Positions 41,928 through 53,699 are shown, numbered from the stretch's first letter. The stretch is 64,000 nt of DNA from Orobanche coerulescens (GCA_033398695.1 JAWKAU010000037.1:62001-126000); one strand, 5' to 3'. A program made the numbers and translations. Notes: a model not told the origin generated them from the letters alone.

Positions 41928-43945
41928 CCAAATCCAATTCATCATAAACGACTACGTACTCGTGTACTTATTAAAAAGATACAAACAACAGACAAATAAA
42001 CCCGGCCGGAACATCACTCTTCACAATCGTCGTCATGCAACTCCAGTGGTTGTTTCCTTGCTCTCCTGGATCCTGAACATAAACAAATGTTCACCCCCGA
42101 AGGGGTTAGCACAACAATTGCTAGTACAAGTACCACAACATATTATTCAACATTTCACGAAGAATAATAATAACATAAATGACAAAAGAACCAACGAGCC
42201 TTCTTCTGCGAGAAACTCAATAATAACATACACCCATGATAATCACAACATGATATCACAACATACACATGGAAATTCCAATGATCCAACGTTCACTGCC
42301 TAGACCCCCCGATGATTCCGTCAAACCAACTTGAGGTGGAAAAACCTGTCCGATGATCCAGCGCACGCTAGCATAGATCCCCCGATGATCTCGTCGGACC
42401 AACACGAGGTGGACCTACAACAACGACATACATGTACAACAATATGTATAACATCAATACATAAAACAATTAAGGTACTTGCCTCGATTCGAAGACAAGA
42501 ATACTACTTCCACGAAAAACAAAACACCCGAAGGTCGCCCCTTCGATCAATCACGTAGCAAGCTCGAACTTTAACAAAAGAAATAATATAGAATTTATCT
42601 CACGTCGTACGAATGTCTAACAATCCAATTTATGGCCGAAAGCTCATAAAAAGTAATCTGCCTGAAATGCTTAGTATACGCTACGTATTCTATGTAGCGT
42701 GCGTTAAGCCTGCTCGTTAGCGCACGTAAACAACGAAGCCTAGCGTACGTTAACTATGTATCGACAGCTTAGCGCCTGATGACATAACGTACGTTACGTT
42801 ACGTTACGTGCGTATGTTAACTTATGCCCGATAGCGCACATTAATCTACATAGCTTAGCGTGCGCTAATCGTGTATGGCAGTTCACTACTGGGCAGTAGA
42901 CTGTTCTACGGTGATGAAATTACGAACTCCTCAGTGATTAACGTACATTATCCGTCTACATGTCATGTTCATAAACTTATGAATGATATTACGGATTCAA
43001 ACATCTTGAATTCAAGGAAATGAATATCATCACAACTCTTATATCTAACTCGATTATCATTCTCATATGAAGTTCGTGATTTCAGGTTGATGCACTAGAT
43101 TCCATTGTCATTTATTCAATCAGACTTCATCTTAAAGGTGAACTAACAATTCCAATTACGATGTTTCAACGACAATATCATAAGCATAAACATTCTAATC
43201 TTCTAAACATGATATTTGTTTGAATAAATCACCAATGGAACTCAATATCTTGATAGTGTGATCATATTGTTCTTTAGAACATGAATCTAAGGCTGGAGAT
43301 AGAATTACCATACCTTAATATGACGAAATCACTGAGCTAAAAAGGTAGAATCCGACTCTGTTTGGTTGTATACCAATCCAAGGTGCTACTCCACTTCAAT
43401 GATCAATCACAAGTAATATCCAATCCTTAATGAATCAAGTAGAGGTGGTCTAAGTGTTTAAAGAAGATGTAATGCTCTCTGCTCTCTCAAGAATGAAGGA
43501 TACTCGAAGGAAATGAGATGAAAATGGAGTGTTGTCCCTTATATAAAATTTCTGCACACTAGCTGATTAGCGCACACTATCATTAAATCCTTAGCGCACG
43601 CTAATAAAAGTTGACTCCAAAACTGTCCAGGTTCGCCCGCGGGAATCTTATCCGGACTCACGTCTGGCTGGCGCATGTGCTAGCCACCCAGCTCAATAAT
43701 TGATTGTCTAGCGCACACAATTCTTCATTCGTAGCGTGCACTAGTTATAGCCGATAACGCACGTTAAGCTACATTCTTTAGCGTGTGCTATCACGAGTTT
43801 GCATGAGAAACTTTGCATGTTGTTATACTTATGTACAAGGATACAAAGGTAAGAAATAACATACTACAATTATCGAGATCACAATTCCGAATAATACAGG
43901 GTTCAAATACAGATGAAATACACAATAATAAATCCGGATATTACA
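41928..43945 (-). mobile_element. Tekay LTR A (3' LTR of unit X), part 2
   Basis: It resumes CCAAATCCAATTCATC after the Tat element and ends GATATTACA (43945). Parts 1 and 2 sum to about 2.2 kb, as in LTR C. It contains the conserved box GGTACTTGCCTCG (42474-42486), a palindrome cluster (42681-42955), TATATAA on the minus strand (43545-43539) and a second palindrome cluster upstream of it (43560-43800). Confidence 0.9.
43539..43800 (-). promoter_or_regulatory. Tekay LTR A promoter with palindrome cluster
   Basis: TATATAA at 43545-43539. Upstream copies include TTAGCGCACACTA, TTAGCGCACGCTAA, CTAGCGCACACAA, GTAGCGTGCACTAG and TTAGCGTGTGCTA. LTR C has the equivalent at 59408-59660. Confidence 0.65.
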
Positions 43946-43965
43946 TACTCTCATACTAAAAAGGA

Positions 43966-43980
43966 GTTTCGTCCCGAAAC
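43966..43980 (-). other. Inverted repeat GTTTCGTCCCGAAAC next to the 3' LTR
   Basis: A perfect 6-bp stem with a 3-nt loop at the end of pol, 20 bp from the LTR. Matching sites are 603-617 (G1), 1241-1256, 12854-12868 (G2) and 59831-59845 (unit Y, GTTTCGTCACGAAAC). Confidence 0.7.
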
Positions 43981-45271
43981 TCATGACGAAAATAACTCTG
44001 GATATATGGACTTCATGCTATCTTCCGTTTCCCATGTGGCTTCTTCCACTTCGTGGCGTGACCACTGAACTTTGACCAAAACGATTGGTTTGTTCCTTAA
44101 CTGCTTAACTCGAGTCTCGAGTATCCTGAGCGACTTCGATTTTGTCGAAATCGATGACATGACTAGGATCCGGTATATATCTCCGTAACTGGGATACGTG
44201 AAACACGTTATGAACATGGCGCAATGATGGCGGTAATGCCAATCTGTATGCCAACTCTCCAACTCTCTCAAAGATCTCGAATGGTCCGATATATCTCGGA
44301 CTCAGCTTTCCCTTCCTTCCAAAACGAAAGATTCTCCAAGCAGGGGAAACCTTTAAAAGTACGTGGTCTCCAGTACTGAACTCCAATGGGCGACGACGTA
44401 CATCTGCATAAGTTTTCTGTCGACTCTGGGCAGTCAACAGCCTTTCACAAATCAAGGCTATCTTCTCTCGTGTCTGTACGATCAACTCTGGTTCTGTCCC
44501 GATCAAGTCTGATGAATCGTCCCAACATAGGGGCGATCTGCATCTCCTCCTGTATAATGCCTCAAACGGTGCCATATTAATGGAATCATGCCAACTATTG
44601 TTGTAGGTAAATTCAATCAACGGTAGATGAACTTCCCAATCGTTTGTCCAATCTAAGGCACAGGCCCTCATCATGTCTTCCACCATTTGGATGGTCCTCT
44701 CGGATTGTCCATCTATCTGTGGGTTATAAGCTGTACTGAAGTTCAATTCGGTCCCCAAGGCCTTATGAACTTCTTTCCAAAAATGAGACACAAAACGGCC
44801 ATCTCGATCAGAAATAATGGTCTTCGGCGTACTATGCAGTCGGACTATCTCTGAAATAAATACCCGTGCCAACCTATCTGGTCCCCACGTATCCTTAATG
44901 CCTAGGAAATGAGCTGATTTGGTTAAACGATCAACTATCACCCAAATCATGTTCATTCATGTCTTGGTTCTCGGCATACTAGTGATAAAGTCCATCGATA
45001 TATCCTCCCACTTCCATTCAGGAATCGGGAGCGGATTCAACATCCCGACAGGTCGTTGATGCTCGATCTTAACCTGCTGACAAGTTAAGCATTTCGAAAC
45101 ATAATCCACTATATCTTTCTTCATGTTGCCCCACCAAAAGTTCTGCTTCAAGTCCTTATACATCTTACTAGTGCCCGGGTGGATAGAATAGGGCGAGCTG
45201 TGAGCTTCCTTCATAATCGTCTGTTTCAGAATATCGATATCGGGAACACAGAGTCGGTTCTGAAATCTCAA
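43981..45271 (-). pseudogene. Tekay unit X integrase with chromodomain
   Basis: The zinc-binding part (HPGTSKMYKDLK, CLTCQQ; ORF 45271-44957) is followed by MDFITSM (catalytic Asp 1), a stop at about 44957 replacing Gly, then the core in ORF 44956-44105 with IISDRDGRF (D50) and DGQSERTIQ (E86), a D-35-E spacing. GPFEIFERVGELAYRLALP is the GPY/F module. A deletion after EVAQD shifts the frame. The chromodomain then reads in ORF 44271-43981: LRNKPIVLVKVQWSRH and EATWETEDSMKSIYPELF. The chromodomain at the C-terminus places the element in the chromovirus Tekay/Del group. Broken by one stop and one frameshift. Confidence 0.92.
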
Positions 45272-45307
45272 AACTCCATTTTACGAATCCGGGGGCCTCC
45301 TATTTTA

Positions 45308-46315
45308 TCACTTAATCACGTAACCGAATACCAAAGGATCATATGTTTGCTTAGATTTGATTTCTTCGGTTAACGATGAAGTTATTTCCATCACGCACAG
45401 TTGTCCTTCGACTCTTTGTAACCATACTTCAATTCCTTCTTGAATCATCTCACGTTGAATGCTGAGTTGGGAGGTCAGAGTCTCCAGCATCTGGATAGAA
45501 ACAGGCTTGCGGCTAAGTGCATCGGCCACTACATTTGCTTTGCCTGGATGATAAAGAATCTCCAAGTCATAGTCCTTAATAAGTTCCAGCCATCTCCTTT
45601 GCCGCATGTTCAACTCTTTCTGACTGAAGATATATTTGAGACTCTTGTGATCCATAAAGATCTGACAGTGAGTCCCGAACAGGTAATGCCTCCAAATTTT
45701 CAAAGCAAAAACTACTGCTGCTAGCTCCAAATCATGCGTTGGGTAAATCACTTCATAAGATTTTAGCTGTCGTGACGCATAAGCGATCACCTTATCATTT
45801 TGCATCAATACGCATCCAAGTCCTTGGTTCGAAGCATCACTGTAAACTATAAATCCTCCCTGTGGAAGTGTTAAAATCGGTGCTGTCATCAATCTCTTCT
45901 TCAATTCATCAAAGCTTTTCTGGCCCAACTCGTTCCACTCAAACTTTTGTGTTTTCTGCAGTAGTCGAGTAAGTGGGCGGGAAATTTTGGAAAACCCTTC
46001 CACGAACCGACGATAATACCCAGCAAGTCCTAAGAAACTCCGGACTTCTTTGACGTTCTTTGGAGGCTTCTAATCCATAACCGCTTCGATCATTTGAGGA
46101 TCTACTCGGACTCCTTCAGCTGATACCACATGGCCGAGGAACATTACTTCATTTAGCCAGAATTCACACTTAGAAAGTTTGGCGTACAATTGCTCACTTC
46201 TCAAAAGTTCCAAAACAATCCACAAATGTTGTGTATGTTCTTCCGGGCTCTTGGAATAAACTAGATTGTCATCAATGAACACAACTAAAAACTTATCCAG
46301 ATATTCGATGAACAC
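45308..46315 (-). pseudogene. Tekay unit X RNase H and RT palm end
   Basis: ORF 46003-45308 has [47 protein letters not shown] and [19 protein letters not shown], plus ADALSRK: gypsy RNase H. ORF 46315-46070 holds the catalytic loop [11 protein letters not shown] (unit Y has FIDDILVYS) and [15 protein letters not shown] stop at about 46316 replaces Arg in [10 protein letters not shown] further break lies at 46003-46070. Confidence 0.92.
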
Positions 46316-47309
46316 TCAATTCATCAATTGCATGAATACAGCAGGTGAATTAGTGAGACCAAACGGCATCACTACAAACTCATAATGTTCGTAACGAGTT
46401 ATGAATGCTGACTTCAGAACATCAGATTCCTTAATCCTCAGTTGATGGTATCCTGATCTCAGATTGATTTTAGAAAATACTGTTGCTCCTTGCAACTGGT
46501 CAATCAAATCATCAATCTGTGGTAACGGATACTTGTTCTTAATCGTCATTTTGTTTAGCTCTCGATAGTCAATACACAGTCGAAGCGATCCATCCTTCTT
46601 CCGTACAAAAAGAACTGGTGCTCCCCAGGGCGAAATGCTCGACTGGATATAACCTTTGTCCAGTAACTCCTCCAGCTGCTTTTTCAGTTCGTACATCTCA
46701 GTAGGTGCCATACGATACGGTGCATTGGAAATTGGTGTAGCTCCGGGTTCCAGCTCAATGGTGAATTCTACATCCCGTCGTGGAGGTAGTCTAGGTAACT
46801 CGTCAGGGAATACATCCGGAAATTCGTTCACAACAGGAATGGATGAAAGTTCCACAATTTCGTCTTCTTTCTTCATTGCATAGCACCAGTATCCAATACA
46901 GCCCTGTTTCAACAATTTGACCTCTTTCATCGCCTTGATCAACTTTCCTGAGCTTCCTGGTTTCCATCCTTCAAACAGTATTTCAGAACCATCGTCAGCA
47001 ATCAGCGCGATATTCCTCCTTCGGTAGTTTACAATAGCTCCATAAGGATTAAGCCAATCATCTCCGAGTATCAGGTCGTCTCCGTACATTTCTATCACAA
47101 TCAGATTTGAGAGCCACTCTCTGCCTCCAAACGATACAGGGAAATCTCTAGTTTCTAAGTTTCCAACAATCCTTTCTCCACTCGGTAAACCAACAACATA
47201 AGGTTCACAATTATGAAAACCAGAAAAATTTAAACGATTTACACAAGATAAGGATATAAATGAATGCGTGGCTCCTGTATTGAATAAAAAGCTAACTGGA
47301 TGGGAAAGG
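46316..47309 (-). pseudogene. Tekay unit X protease and RT N-terminal part
   Basis: From 47309 downward the protease reads [13 protein letters not shown], in which the catalytic Asp of DTGA is Asn; unit Y keeps DTGA. ORF 47098-46316 then has DLILGDDWL, the linker, [16 protein letters not shown] and AFYRMAPTE-like text (PYRMAPTEM). RT motifs follow: [51 protein letters not shown] and [13 protein letters not shown]. Upstream it is cut by the hAT element at 47310-47317. Confidence 0.92.
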
Positions 47310-47339
47310 ATCTGAACTAGGGGTGTACAATCAGGTTTT

Positions 47340-47530
47340 TATTCAAACCAGTTCGGGTTTTAAAACCGAACCGGTTTTTGGTCGTATTCTGGAAACTGGT
47401 TTTTTGACCAAACCGGTTCGGGTCGGGTTGGGTTGGGGACTGTAAAAACTCAACCCTATACTAACCGGTTTGGGTCGGTTTGTGACCGGTTCGGGTAGAA
47501 AAAACCGGTTATAACCGGTTTTTAAAAAAA
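47340..47530. repeat. Left subterminal AACCGGTT repeats of the hAT
   Basis: AACCGGTT or ACCGGTT words occur about eight times, interspersed with GGTTCGGGT. A matching set lies at 53700-53850. Confidence 0.8.
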
Positions 47531-47559
47531 ATAGAAATAAAAAAGTAATATATTCTTAT

Positions 47560-47850
47560 TAAATAAACCCATTATACATTAAATATAAACTTTTATTAAA
47601 GAAACTCATTACAACATCAACTTTTATTTAAACATTTAGAATTTAAAACATAAACTTTTATTAAATAAACTCATTACAACATCAACTTTTATTCAAACAT
47701 TTAGAATTTAAAACATAAACTTTTATTAAATAAACTCATTACAACATCAACTTTTATTCAAACATTTAGAATTTAAAACATAAACTTTTATTAAATAAAC
47801 TCATTACAACATCAACTTTTATTCAAACATTTAAAATTTAAGACATAAAC
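47560..47850. repeat. Tandem repeat, unit 65 bp, about four copies, in the hAT
   Basis: The unit contains ACTCATTACAACATCAAC, TTTTATTCAAACATTTAG and AATTTAAAACATAAAC. The CTCATT anchor recurs at 47605, 47670, 47735 and 47800. The later copies are nearly identical. The array lies between the left subterminal repeats and the transposase stop. Confidence 0.93.
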
Positions 47851-47852
47851 TT

Positions 47853-49242
47853 TTATTCATCGAGAATGATATCTTCTTCGGAGCTAGCCTTGCGCGAAGC
47901 TTCATCGAGAGCAATTTCTTCATCGGAGAGTGAGAATGCAAAACCTTCTTCCACCTCGATATCGTATATTTCTTGTTCAATGTCTAGTTCTCCTTCAAGA
48001 CTTTGAGTGTGTTGTATACGCTCGGATGCGTCCAAGTGATCCTTCAAGCAAATACACATCTCCAACGATGCCGGTGTGAGTCTTGTTCTTCGTATAGATA
48101 ATACGCTGCCACTAAGAGAAAAAGCGGATTCCGAAGCTACCGTAGAAGCTTGGACGGTTAGTAAATCTTGGGCCATAGCGGTTAGAAGGGGAAATTGAGT
48201 TTCCCTTCCTTTCCACCAAGCCGAAATATCAAAATTTGCGAATTCATGGGGTCCCATAGTCGATAAAAAATCGGTTCCAATATATCTCCCATATTCGCTA
48301 GTCGATGATTGGTCACCCTCACCCCTAGCCCATTTAGTGTTTTCTTCTCTTAAACTATTATATAAGTTAGGCATGGGATCCGCGCTAGTAGAAGTAGAAA
48401 ATGATGATGAAAACGAACTTGAAGAATCATTTCTTGAACCATACCTTTTAAAATAAACCCCGAATAAATCATTGAAATTTTTGTTAAAAATGGCTTTTGC
48501 ATCTCTCGAATAGAAAACGTTTTCGTTATGAAACTCTAAATCAATAGAGATTTTGTCGATAAGTAGTTCCACCCCGCTAATATTCATACATGGGTTCAAG
48601 GCGGCGGAACAAGTAATTACCGGTGGCATTTCTTTGAAATATTTTCTTAGTTTTTCTTTCATGGGCGAAACCATTTTTTCATATAAATCACCACTTAATT
48701 CGTAGTCGATTAATTTTGAACACATTAAATAAATTTGATTAAGTACCAAATGAATGGTGGGATAATAAACACCCGATAATAAAGTTGTTGCGTTTTTAAA
48801 AACTTTGAGCAATTCGCTTATTTTTCTAACAATATCCCATTGTTCCGACGTAAATGGTGTAACCCTACTCGTCCTATTCACAAGTTCATCATGAAAAAGT
48901 TGTAAAGTATCACGTTGGCATAAACCACAACAAAACATTTTATAAGTCGAATTACATCTTGTAGGTACGTCCCAATTAGGGGTTAAAAAAATAGAATTCG
49001 TGTCCTTACACAATTTCATATATTGTTTATATCTAGCTTTACTTGAACAAAATATATCTTGTAATATTTTTTTAAAAGCGTCTTTTACCAAACTTATTTC
49101 GGGTGCCGCTAATCCGTCTTGCACAACCAAGTTTATAATGTGTGCAACACATCGACTATGATAAAAAATACCCTTCGAAGGCGGTTTATATGTTAATATT
49201 AATTTTTTTACCGCGTTTGTATTATTAGACGCATTATCAAAT
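47853..49242 (-). pseudogene. hAT transposase, C-terminal part
   Basis: The minus-strand reading frame starts at the LINE insertion point (DNASN, then NTNAVKKLILTYK, 49242-49131) and continues through HSRCVAHIINLVVQDGL, WDVPTRCNSTYKM, LLSGVYYPTIHLVLNQIY and the hAT dimerisation domain (QASTVASESAFSLSGSVLS, RTRLTPASLEMCICLKDHL) to an acidic tail with stop at 47853. The frame is open over its whole length. It belongs to the ricesleeper-like BED/hAT family. The N-terminal half is at 52773-53507. Confidence 0.92.
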
Positions 49243-49477
49243 ACAACAACAACAACAACATCTAAGCCTTAGTCCCAAAATGATTTGGGGTCGGCTAACA
49301 TGAATCAAACTTTGAAACCGTCAATAATCGTTACATAAATAACATAAAGGGAAAAAAGAGGGAAAAAGTAGAGAAAAAAGCAAATAAAAAAAGAGAATGA
49401 ATGAAAAAAAAAAAAGAAAAAAAAAAGAAAAAAAGATAACATGAAATAAAAGAAAATAGGAATTAAAAAAAAAAGAA

Positions 49478-50960
49478 TCAGACTCCATCCACCATCCGTA
49501 TTATTTCCCGCCACATTTGCCTCTCCATCGCCATACTTTCTCCAATTCCAAGAAACCGCATATCATTTTCAATCATCTTTATCCAAGTTTTCTTGGGTCT
49601 TCCTCTACCTTTCACAACATTACTTGCTCCCCAACTTTCTAGCCTCCTCACTGGGGCATCAATAGGTCTTCTTCTCACATGACCAAACCATCGTAATCGA
49701 TTCTCCATCATCTTGTCTTCTATAGACGCAACTCTTACCTTCTCTCCGATCACCTCATTTCGAGCCAATCCTTTTTGTATGACCACACATCCATCGTAGC
49801 ATACGCATCTCCGCCACATTCATCTTTTGAACGTGACACTGCTTTTTCTGACCTCAACACTCGGTGCCATATAACAAGCAGGCCTAATTGCCGTGCGGTA
49901 AAATTTACCCTTTAATCTATGAGGCATGCCGGTATCACATAAAACCCCTGTGGCACTCTTCCACTTCAACCACCCTGCCTTTATTCTCAGGAGCCACATC
50001 GCCATCTAGCTCTCCATCCTTTTGGATAATAGATCCAAGATACCGAAAGAAAGTGGATCCATGAACAACTTTCCCATCAAATGTGATCATCCCCGCCTCT
50101 CTATCACTTGTTTTCGCTAAACCTACACTCCATATATTCGGTCTTACTTACCTTTCGGCCTAAAGCCTCGAGCTTCCAAAGTATCCTCCAAAGTTCCAAT
50201 TTCGTTGCACTCCAACCTTCGTTTCATCAATCAACACAATATCATCTGCGAACATCATACACCACGGCACGTCATTTTGAATTTCTCTTGTCAATTCGTC
50301 CATGACTATGGCAAAGAGAAAAGGACTAAGAGCAGATCCTTGATGCACCCCAATCGTAATAGGGAATTCTTCCGTCCTCCCAACATTAGTACGTACACTT
50401 GTACTAGCTCCCTCATACATGTCCTTTATAATGTCAATATATTTCGCGATACACCCTTCTTTGCTAAGGCCCACCAAAGTACTTCTCTTGGTACTTTATC
50501 ATATGCCTTCTCTAAATCAATAAAAACCATATGCAGATCTTTCTTTTTATCTCGATAATGTTCCATCAATCACGGATAAGATAAATTTCTTGCATGGTCG
50601 ATCTTCCAGGCATAAATCCAAACCGACTTTCTGCTATCTTCACACATTTCACGAGCCTTTGTTCAATCACTCGTTCCCACAACTTCATGGTATGACTCAT
50701 TAGTTTAATCCGCGATAATTAGAACAATCTTGAACATCACCTTTGTTCTTATACAAAGGGACGAGAATACTTTTCCTCTATGCTGATGGCATCTTATTGC
50801 TTCTCCAAATCTTATTGAAAAGCATAGTTACCCATTCGATCCCTCTCTCCCCCAAACACCTCCAAATTTCAATAGGTATACCATCTGGTCCTTCTTCTTT
50901 GACCCCATCTTCTTCAATGCAATTGTCACTTCACCCTTTTGGATTCTTCTCTTAAACTCT
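49478..50960 (-). pseudogene. LINE reverse transcriptase and C-terminal region (broken)
   Basis: Pieces in several frames: ESRFGFMPGRSTMQE (about 50590-50640); [37 protein letters not shown] and catalytic MMFADDIVLI (ORF 50477-50160); the [12 protein letters not shown] and [14 protein letters not shown] region (50005-49820); then RWFGHVRRRPIDAPVRRLES and RGRPKKTWIKMI (ORF 49819-49478). These are the ordered motifs of RTE RT and its C-terminal extension. Stops and frame changes between pieces make it non-functional. 49243-49477 is the A/T-rich 3' UTR. Confidence 0.88.
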
Positions 50961-51242
50961 CGGTTAACCATACTTGAGGGGATGTTTAAATTCCCAATAT
51001 CTTGTTCTTGATGGCCATTGAATAGGGTATCAAAGTATGACCTCCATCTCTCTTTTATCTCTTTATCTTGAACCAAAACTTTTTGGTCAGTATCTTTTAC
51101 ACATTTAACTTTTCCAATATCTCGCGTCTTCTTCTCTCTCATTCGAGCAAGTTTATAGATATCTTTTTCCCCTTCTTTAGTATCTAATCTTGCATATAAT
51201 TCTTGATTGACCTTTGATCGGGCATTTCGCCGCCTTTTTAGC

Positions 51243-52637
51243 TTAAGTTCGAGCTTTCTTGTACTTCTCATAATTCTCATCGCTCGAGCATTTACCCAGT
51301 ACCTTATAACATTCACGTTTGGTCTTTATCGCTTGCTTAACTTCATCATTCCACCAAGATGTGTCCTTACTTGATGGTATGTTTCCTTTAGATTCTCCTA
51401 GGACTTTTTTTGCAACTTCCTTTATGTTGTGTTCCAACAAGTTCAACATCGAATCTATATCCATCTCCGTGCAATCAGACCAAATACCACTATCAGCAAT
51501 CTTAGCCACAAAAGTATGTCGACTCTCCCCTTGGAGCTTCCACCACTTAATTCGAGGGTCAACTTGTGGTCTTCTCTTTCTTAAGTGCCTCTTACCTCGA
51601 AAGTCAAGCACCACAACCCTATGCTGTGTTGCAGCACTCTCACCGGGTATTACCTTGCAATTAGTAAAACTTTTCCTCCAAACATTCCTTACTAAAAAGA
51701 AATCAATCTGACTTGCATTACCTCCTTTTCTATATGTCACCAAATGAGAGTCCCTTTTCTCGAACCAAGTGTTCATAATACCCAAGTCATGAGCTAATGC
51801 GAAATCCAATATATCATTTCCTGCTTCATTCTTGTCCCCAAAACCAAAGCCACCATGAATGCTCTCAAAGCCATCTCTGCTAACACCGACATGCCCATTG
51901 AGGTCACCACCAATGATCAATTTCTCACCCATAGGAATTCGTTCGACAACCTCTTCCAAATCTTCCCAAAATTCTTGTTTGATCGATGCATCCAATCCTA
52001 CTTGTGGTGCATAAGCACTTATGATAGTTAGAAACTCATCCCCTATCACAAGCTTAATACTCATTATTCTATCGCTCTTTCTTGACACTTCGACCACATC
52101 ATCAATGAATTCTTTATCAATGACGATACCCACTCCATTTCTACTTCTATCCTTTCCAGAGTACCAAAGCTTGTAACCCCAAGGAGCTAACACTCTTGCC
52201 TTCTCGCCAACCCACTTAGTCTCTTGTAGACACATTATGTGAATTCTCCTCCTTTTCATAACCTCCCCCACTTCTGCTAATCTCCCCGTCAAAGAGCCAA
52301 CGTTCCAAGTTCCAAACCGCACCTTACTACCCTTACTAGCCGCAAGAACTAACTTCTCTGTCTGTCCCCGTCCACGCTGCAAGGATTCTTGCACATTTGA
52401 CACCACACCCATACTTCGAGGTGGCGCGCCGCTTCCGGGCGACGACCTAGCAACCCTTGCATATTTTCCACTACACCCGGGCCTATGAAGTGTAGCGCAT
52501 CCTTGCTCATTTGACACCACCCTCAGATGTAAAGGTGGCGCGCCGCTTCTGGGCGACGACCTAGCAACCCTCGCATACTTATCACTGCACCCGGGCCTAT
52601 GAAATGCAGCGCGTCGCTTCTGAGGAGACGCCCCCAA
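51243..52637 (-). CDS. LINE endonuclease-containing ORF (open, upstream part)
   Basis: An open frame of about 464 codons. The apurinic-type endonuclease motifs are in order: FGTWNVGSLTGR, IMCLQETKWVG (catalytic Glu), IISAYAPQ, LIIGGDLNGHVG (Asp/Asn pair), ASQIDFFLV and SAATQHRVVVLD (the SDH-like His). This nuclease would nick target DNA for priming. An N-terminal stretch repeats HRPGCSxKYARVARSSPxSG twice, encoded by a roughly 110-bp DNA duplication (52417-52525 and 52530-52640). The first true ATG within the frame is at MGVVSNVQES; the longer N-terminus may be untranslated. The frame is lost at about 51243, before RT. Confidence 0.85.
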   Translation of the reverse strand: MGASPQKRRAAFHRPGCSDKYARVARSSPRSGAPPLHLRVVSNEQGCATLHRPGCSGKYARVARSSPGSGAPPRSMGVVSNVQESLQRGRGQTEKLVLAASKGSKVRFGTWNVGSLTGRLAEVGEVMKRRRIHIMCLQETKWVGEKARVLAPWGYKLWYSGKDRSRNGVGIVIDKEFIDDVVEVSRKSDRIMSIKLVIGDEFLTIISAYAPQVGLDASIKQEFWEDLEEVVERIPMGEKLIIGGDLNGHVGVSRDGFESIHGGFGFGDKNEAGNDILDFALAHDLGIMNTWFEKRDSHLVTYRKGGNASQIDFFLVRNVWRKSFTNCKVIPGESAATQHRVVVLDFRGKRHLRKRRPQVDPRIKWWKLQGESRHTFVAKIADSGIWSDCTEMDIDSMLNLLEHNIKEVAKKVLGESKGNIPSSKDTSWWNDEVKQAIKTKRECYKVLGKCSSDENYEKYKKART

Positions 52638-52772
52638 CGATTTTCAATGTTTGATTCATGTCCATGGAATGTGACGAGTTTTACGCTGGCTGCCACTAAC
52701 CTACCGCAACCCTCCTCTTTTATCCGGGCTTGGGACCGGCAATGGATGTCAAGAAGACACCCACAGGCAGAG

Positions 52773-53507
52773 TTAGACGCATTATCAAATGAGATCGAAA
52801 AAACTTTTTCTTGTAAGTTAAAGTTATTTATTACATTTTGTAACATATGAAATAAATTTAAATTTTTGACCCGTGTGAGGGTACTCAAAATTTTTAAAAG
52901 AAATCGTACGCTTCATCATTAGCCATGTATCGGGATCAATCCAATGTGCGGTAACACAAAGGTATGAACCGGGCAAACCATGAGGTGCCGACCAAACATC
53001 GGTTGTTAAGTTTACATTTGTATTTAAGTTTGCAAAACCATTTACTAGTTCTATTTTAGCATTTTTCCATAATTTAATACAATCAAGTCTAAGAGTAGCA
53101 CGACTTACTTGTTTATATCGCGGTTGAAGAGTATTTTGAATCACCTTAGTCAATCGAGGGTTATCGAAGTAGTTGAACGACAAACCTTCTTGAATCACGT
53201 AGCTTGCAAATTGTTGTCGGCACCGCTCCGCCTCGTATGCAAAAAGACCCCCCTCTCGTGACATAGATGCTTGACTGGCTTCTAGAACGGATTTGAGTTC
53301 TTCGCAATACTTGTCGGTATGCATCTTCAACGTCATGTTGGATTCAGGTTTCAAAAACTTACCGCAATATTTATAATGAGCCTTAAGTTGCCCATCCGAC
53401 AATTTCACAAGGTTGAAATTACACCAAAATTTTGGGTTTCGGGTTGTTTCTATAACTTCAAGAATCTCGGGTGCATTCGTGGAAGCGGAAGAAGATTGAG
53501 TTGCCAT
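52773..53507 (-). pseudogene. hAT transposase, N-terminal part with BED-like zinc finger
   Basis: The likely ATG is at 53507 (MATQSSSASTNAPEI). A BED-type finger follows (WCNFNLVKL, YCGKFLKP, MKMHTDKYC-like spacing of C-x2-C...H-x4-C; the first pair is degenerate, with YKYCG in place of CxxC). Then FASYVIQEGLSFNYFDNPRL, TTDVWSAPHG and YLCVTAHWIDPDTW, which hold part of the RNase H-like catalytic core. The frame goes out of phase near 52888 (YPHTG, then shifted), before SISFDNASN at the LINE junction. Apart from that shift and the LINE, the gene looks complete. TATAAATA (minus) lies at 53602-53595. Confidence 0.88.
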
Positions 53508-53699
53508 TTGAATTGAGAGAAACGAGAATTTAGTAATTTTTTTAGTACTTGGAGAGTGTTTGAGTATTGTGACTAAACCAAAACTCAAATAGGCTATTTA
53601 TAGTTGATTAGGGATGGCAAAATGGTAAACAAAAGGGCAAAAAACGGTCAGATTTTTGAACGCAGCAGATACTTAACGGTCACAAAAAACCCGATTTCA

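Larger units (their letters stand above)
49243..52772 (-). mobile_element. RTE-type LINE inserted in the hAT transposase
   Basis: An 18-bp target duplication, TTAGACGCATTATCAAAT, flanks it (49225-49242 and 52773-52790). On the minus strand it runs from an endonuclease ORF through RT to a 3' end with a (TTG)n tail (plus strand ACAACAACAAC at 49243). A trinucleotide tail, an N-terminal APE-type endonuclease and no obvious ORF1 indicate the RTE clade. At 3.53 kb it may be near full length. RT is broken by stops and frameshifts. Confidence 0.93.

Noticed and set aside
49305..49514. A Phe-rich membrane-like ORF on the minus strand
   Set aside because: It is produced by the T-rich 3' UTR of the LINE.
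47853..53588. A domesticated host hAT-derived gene (ricesleeper type)
   Set aside because: TIRs, subterminal repeats and an exact 8-bp duplication show an ordinary transposon; the ORF is frameshifted and split by an LINE.
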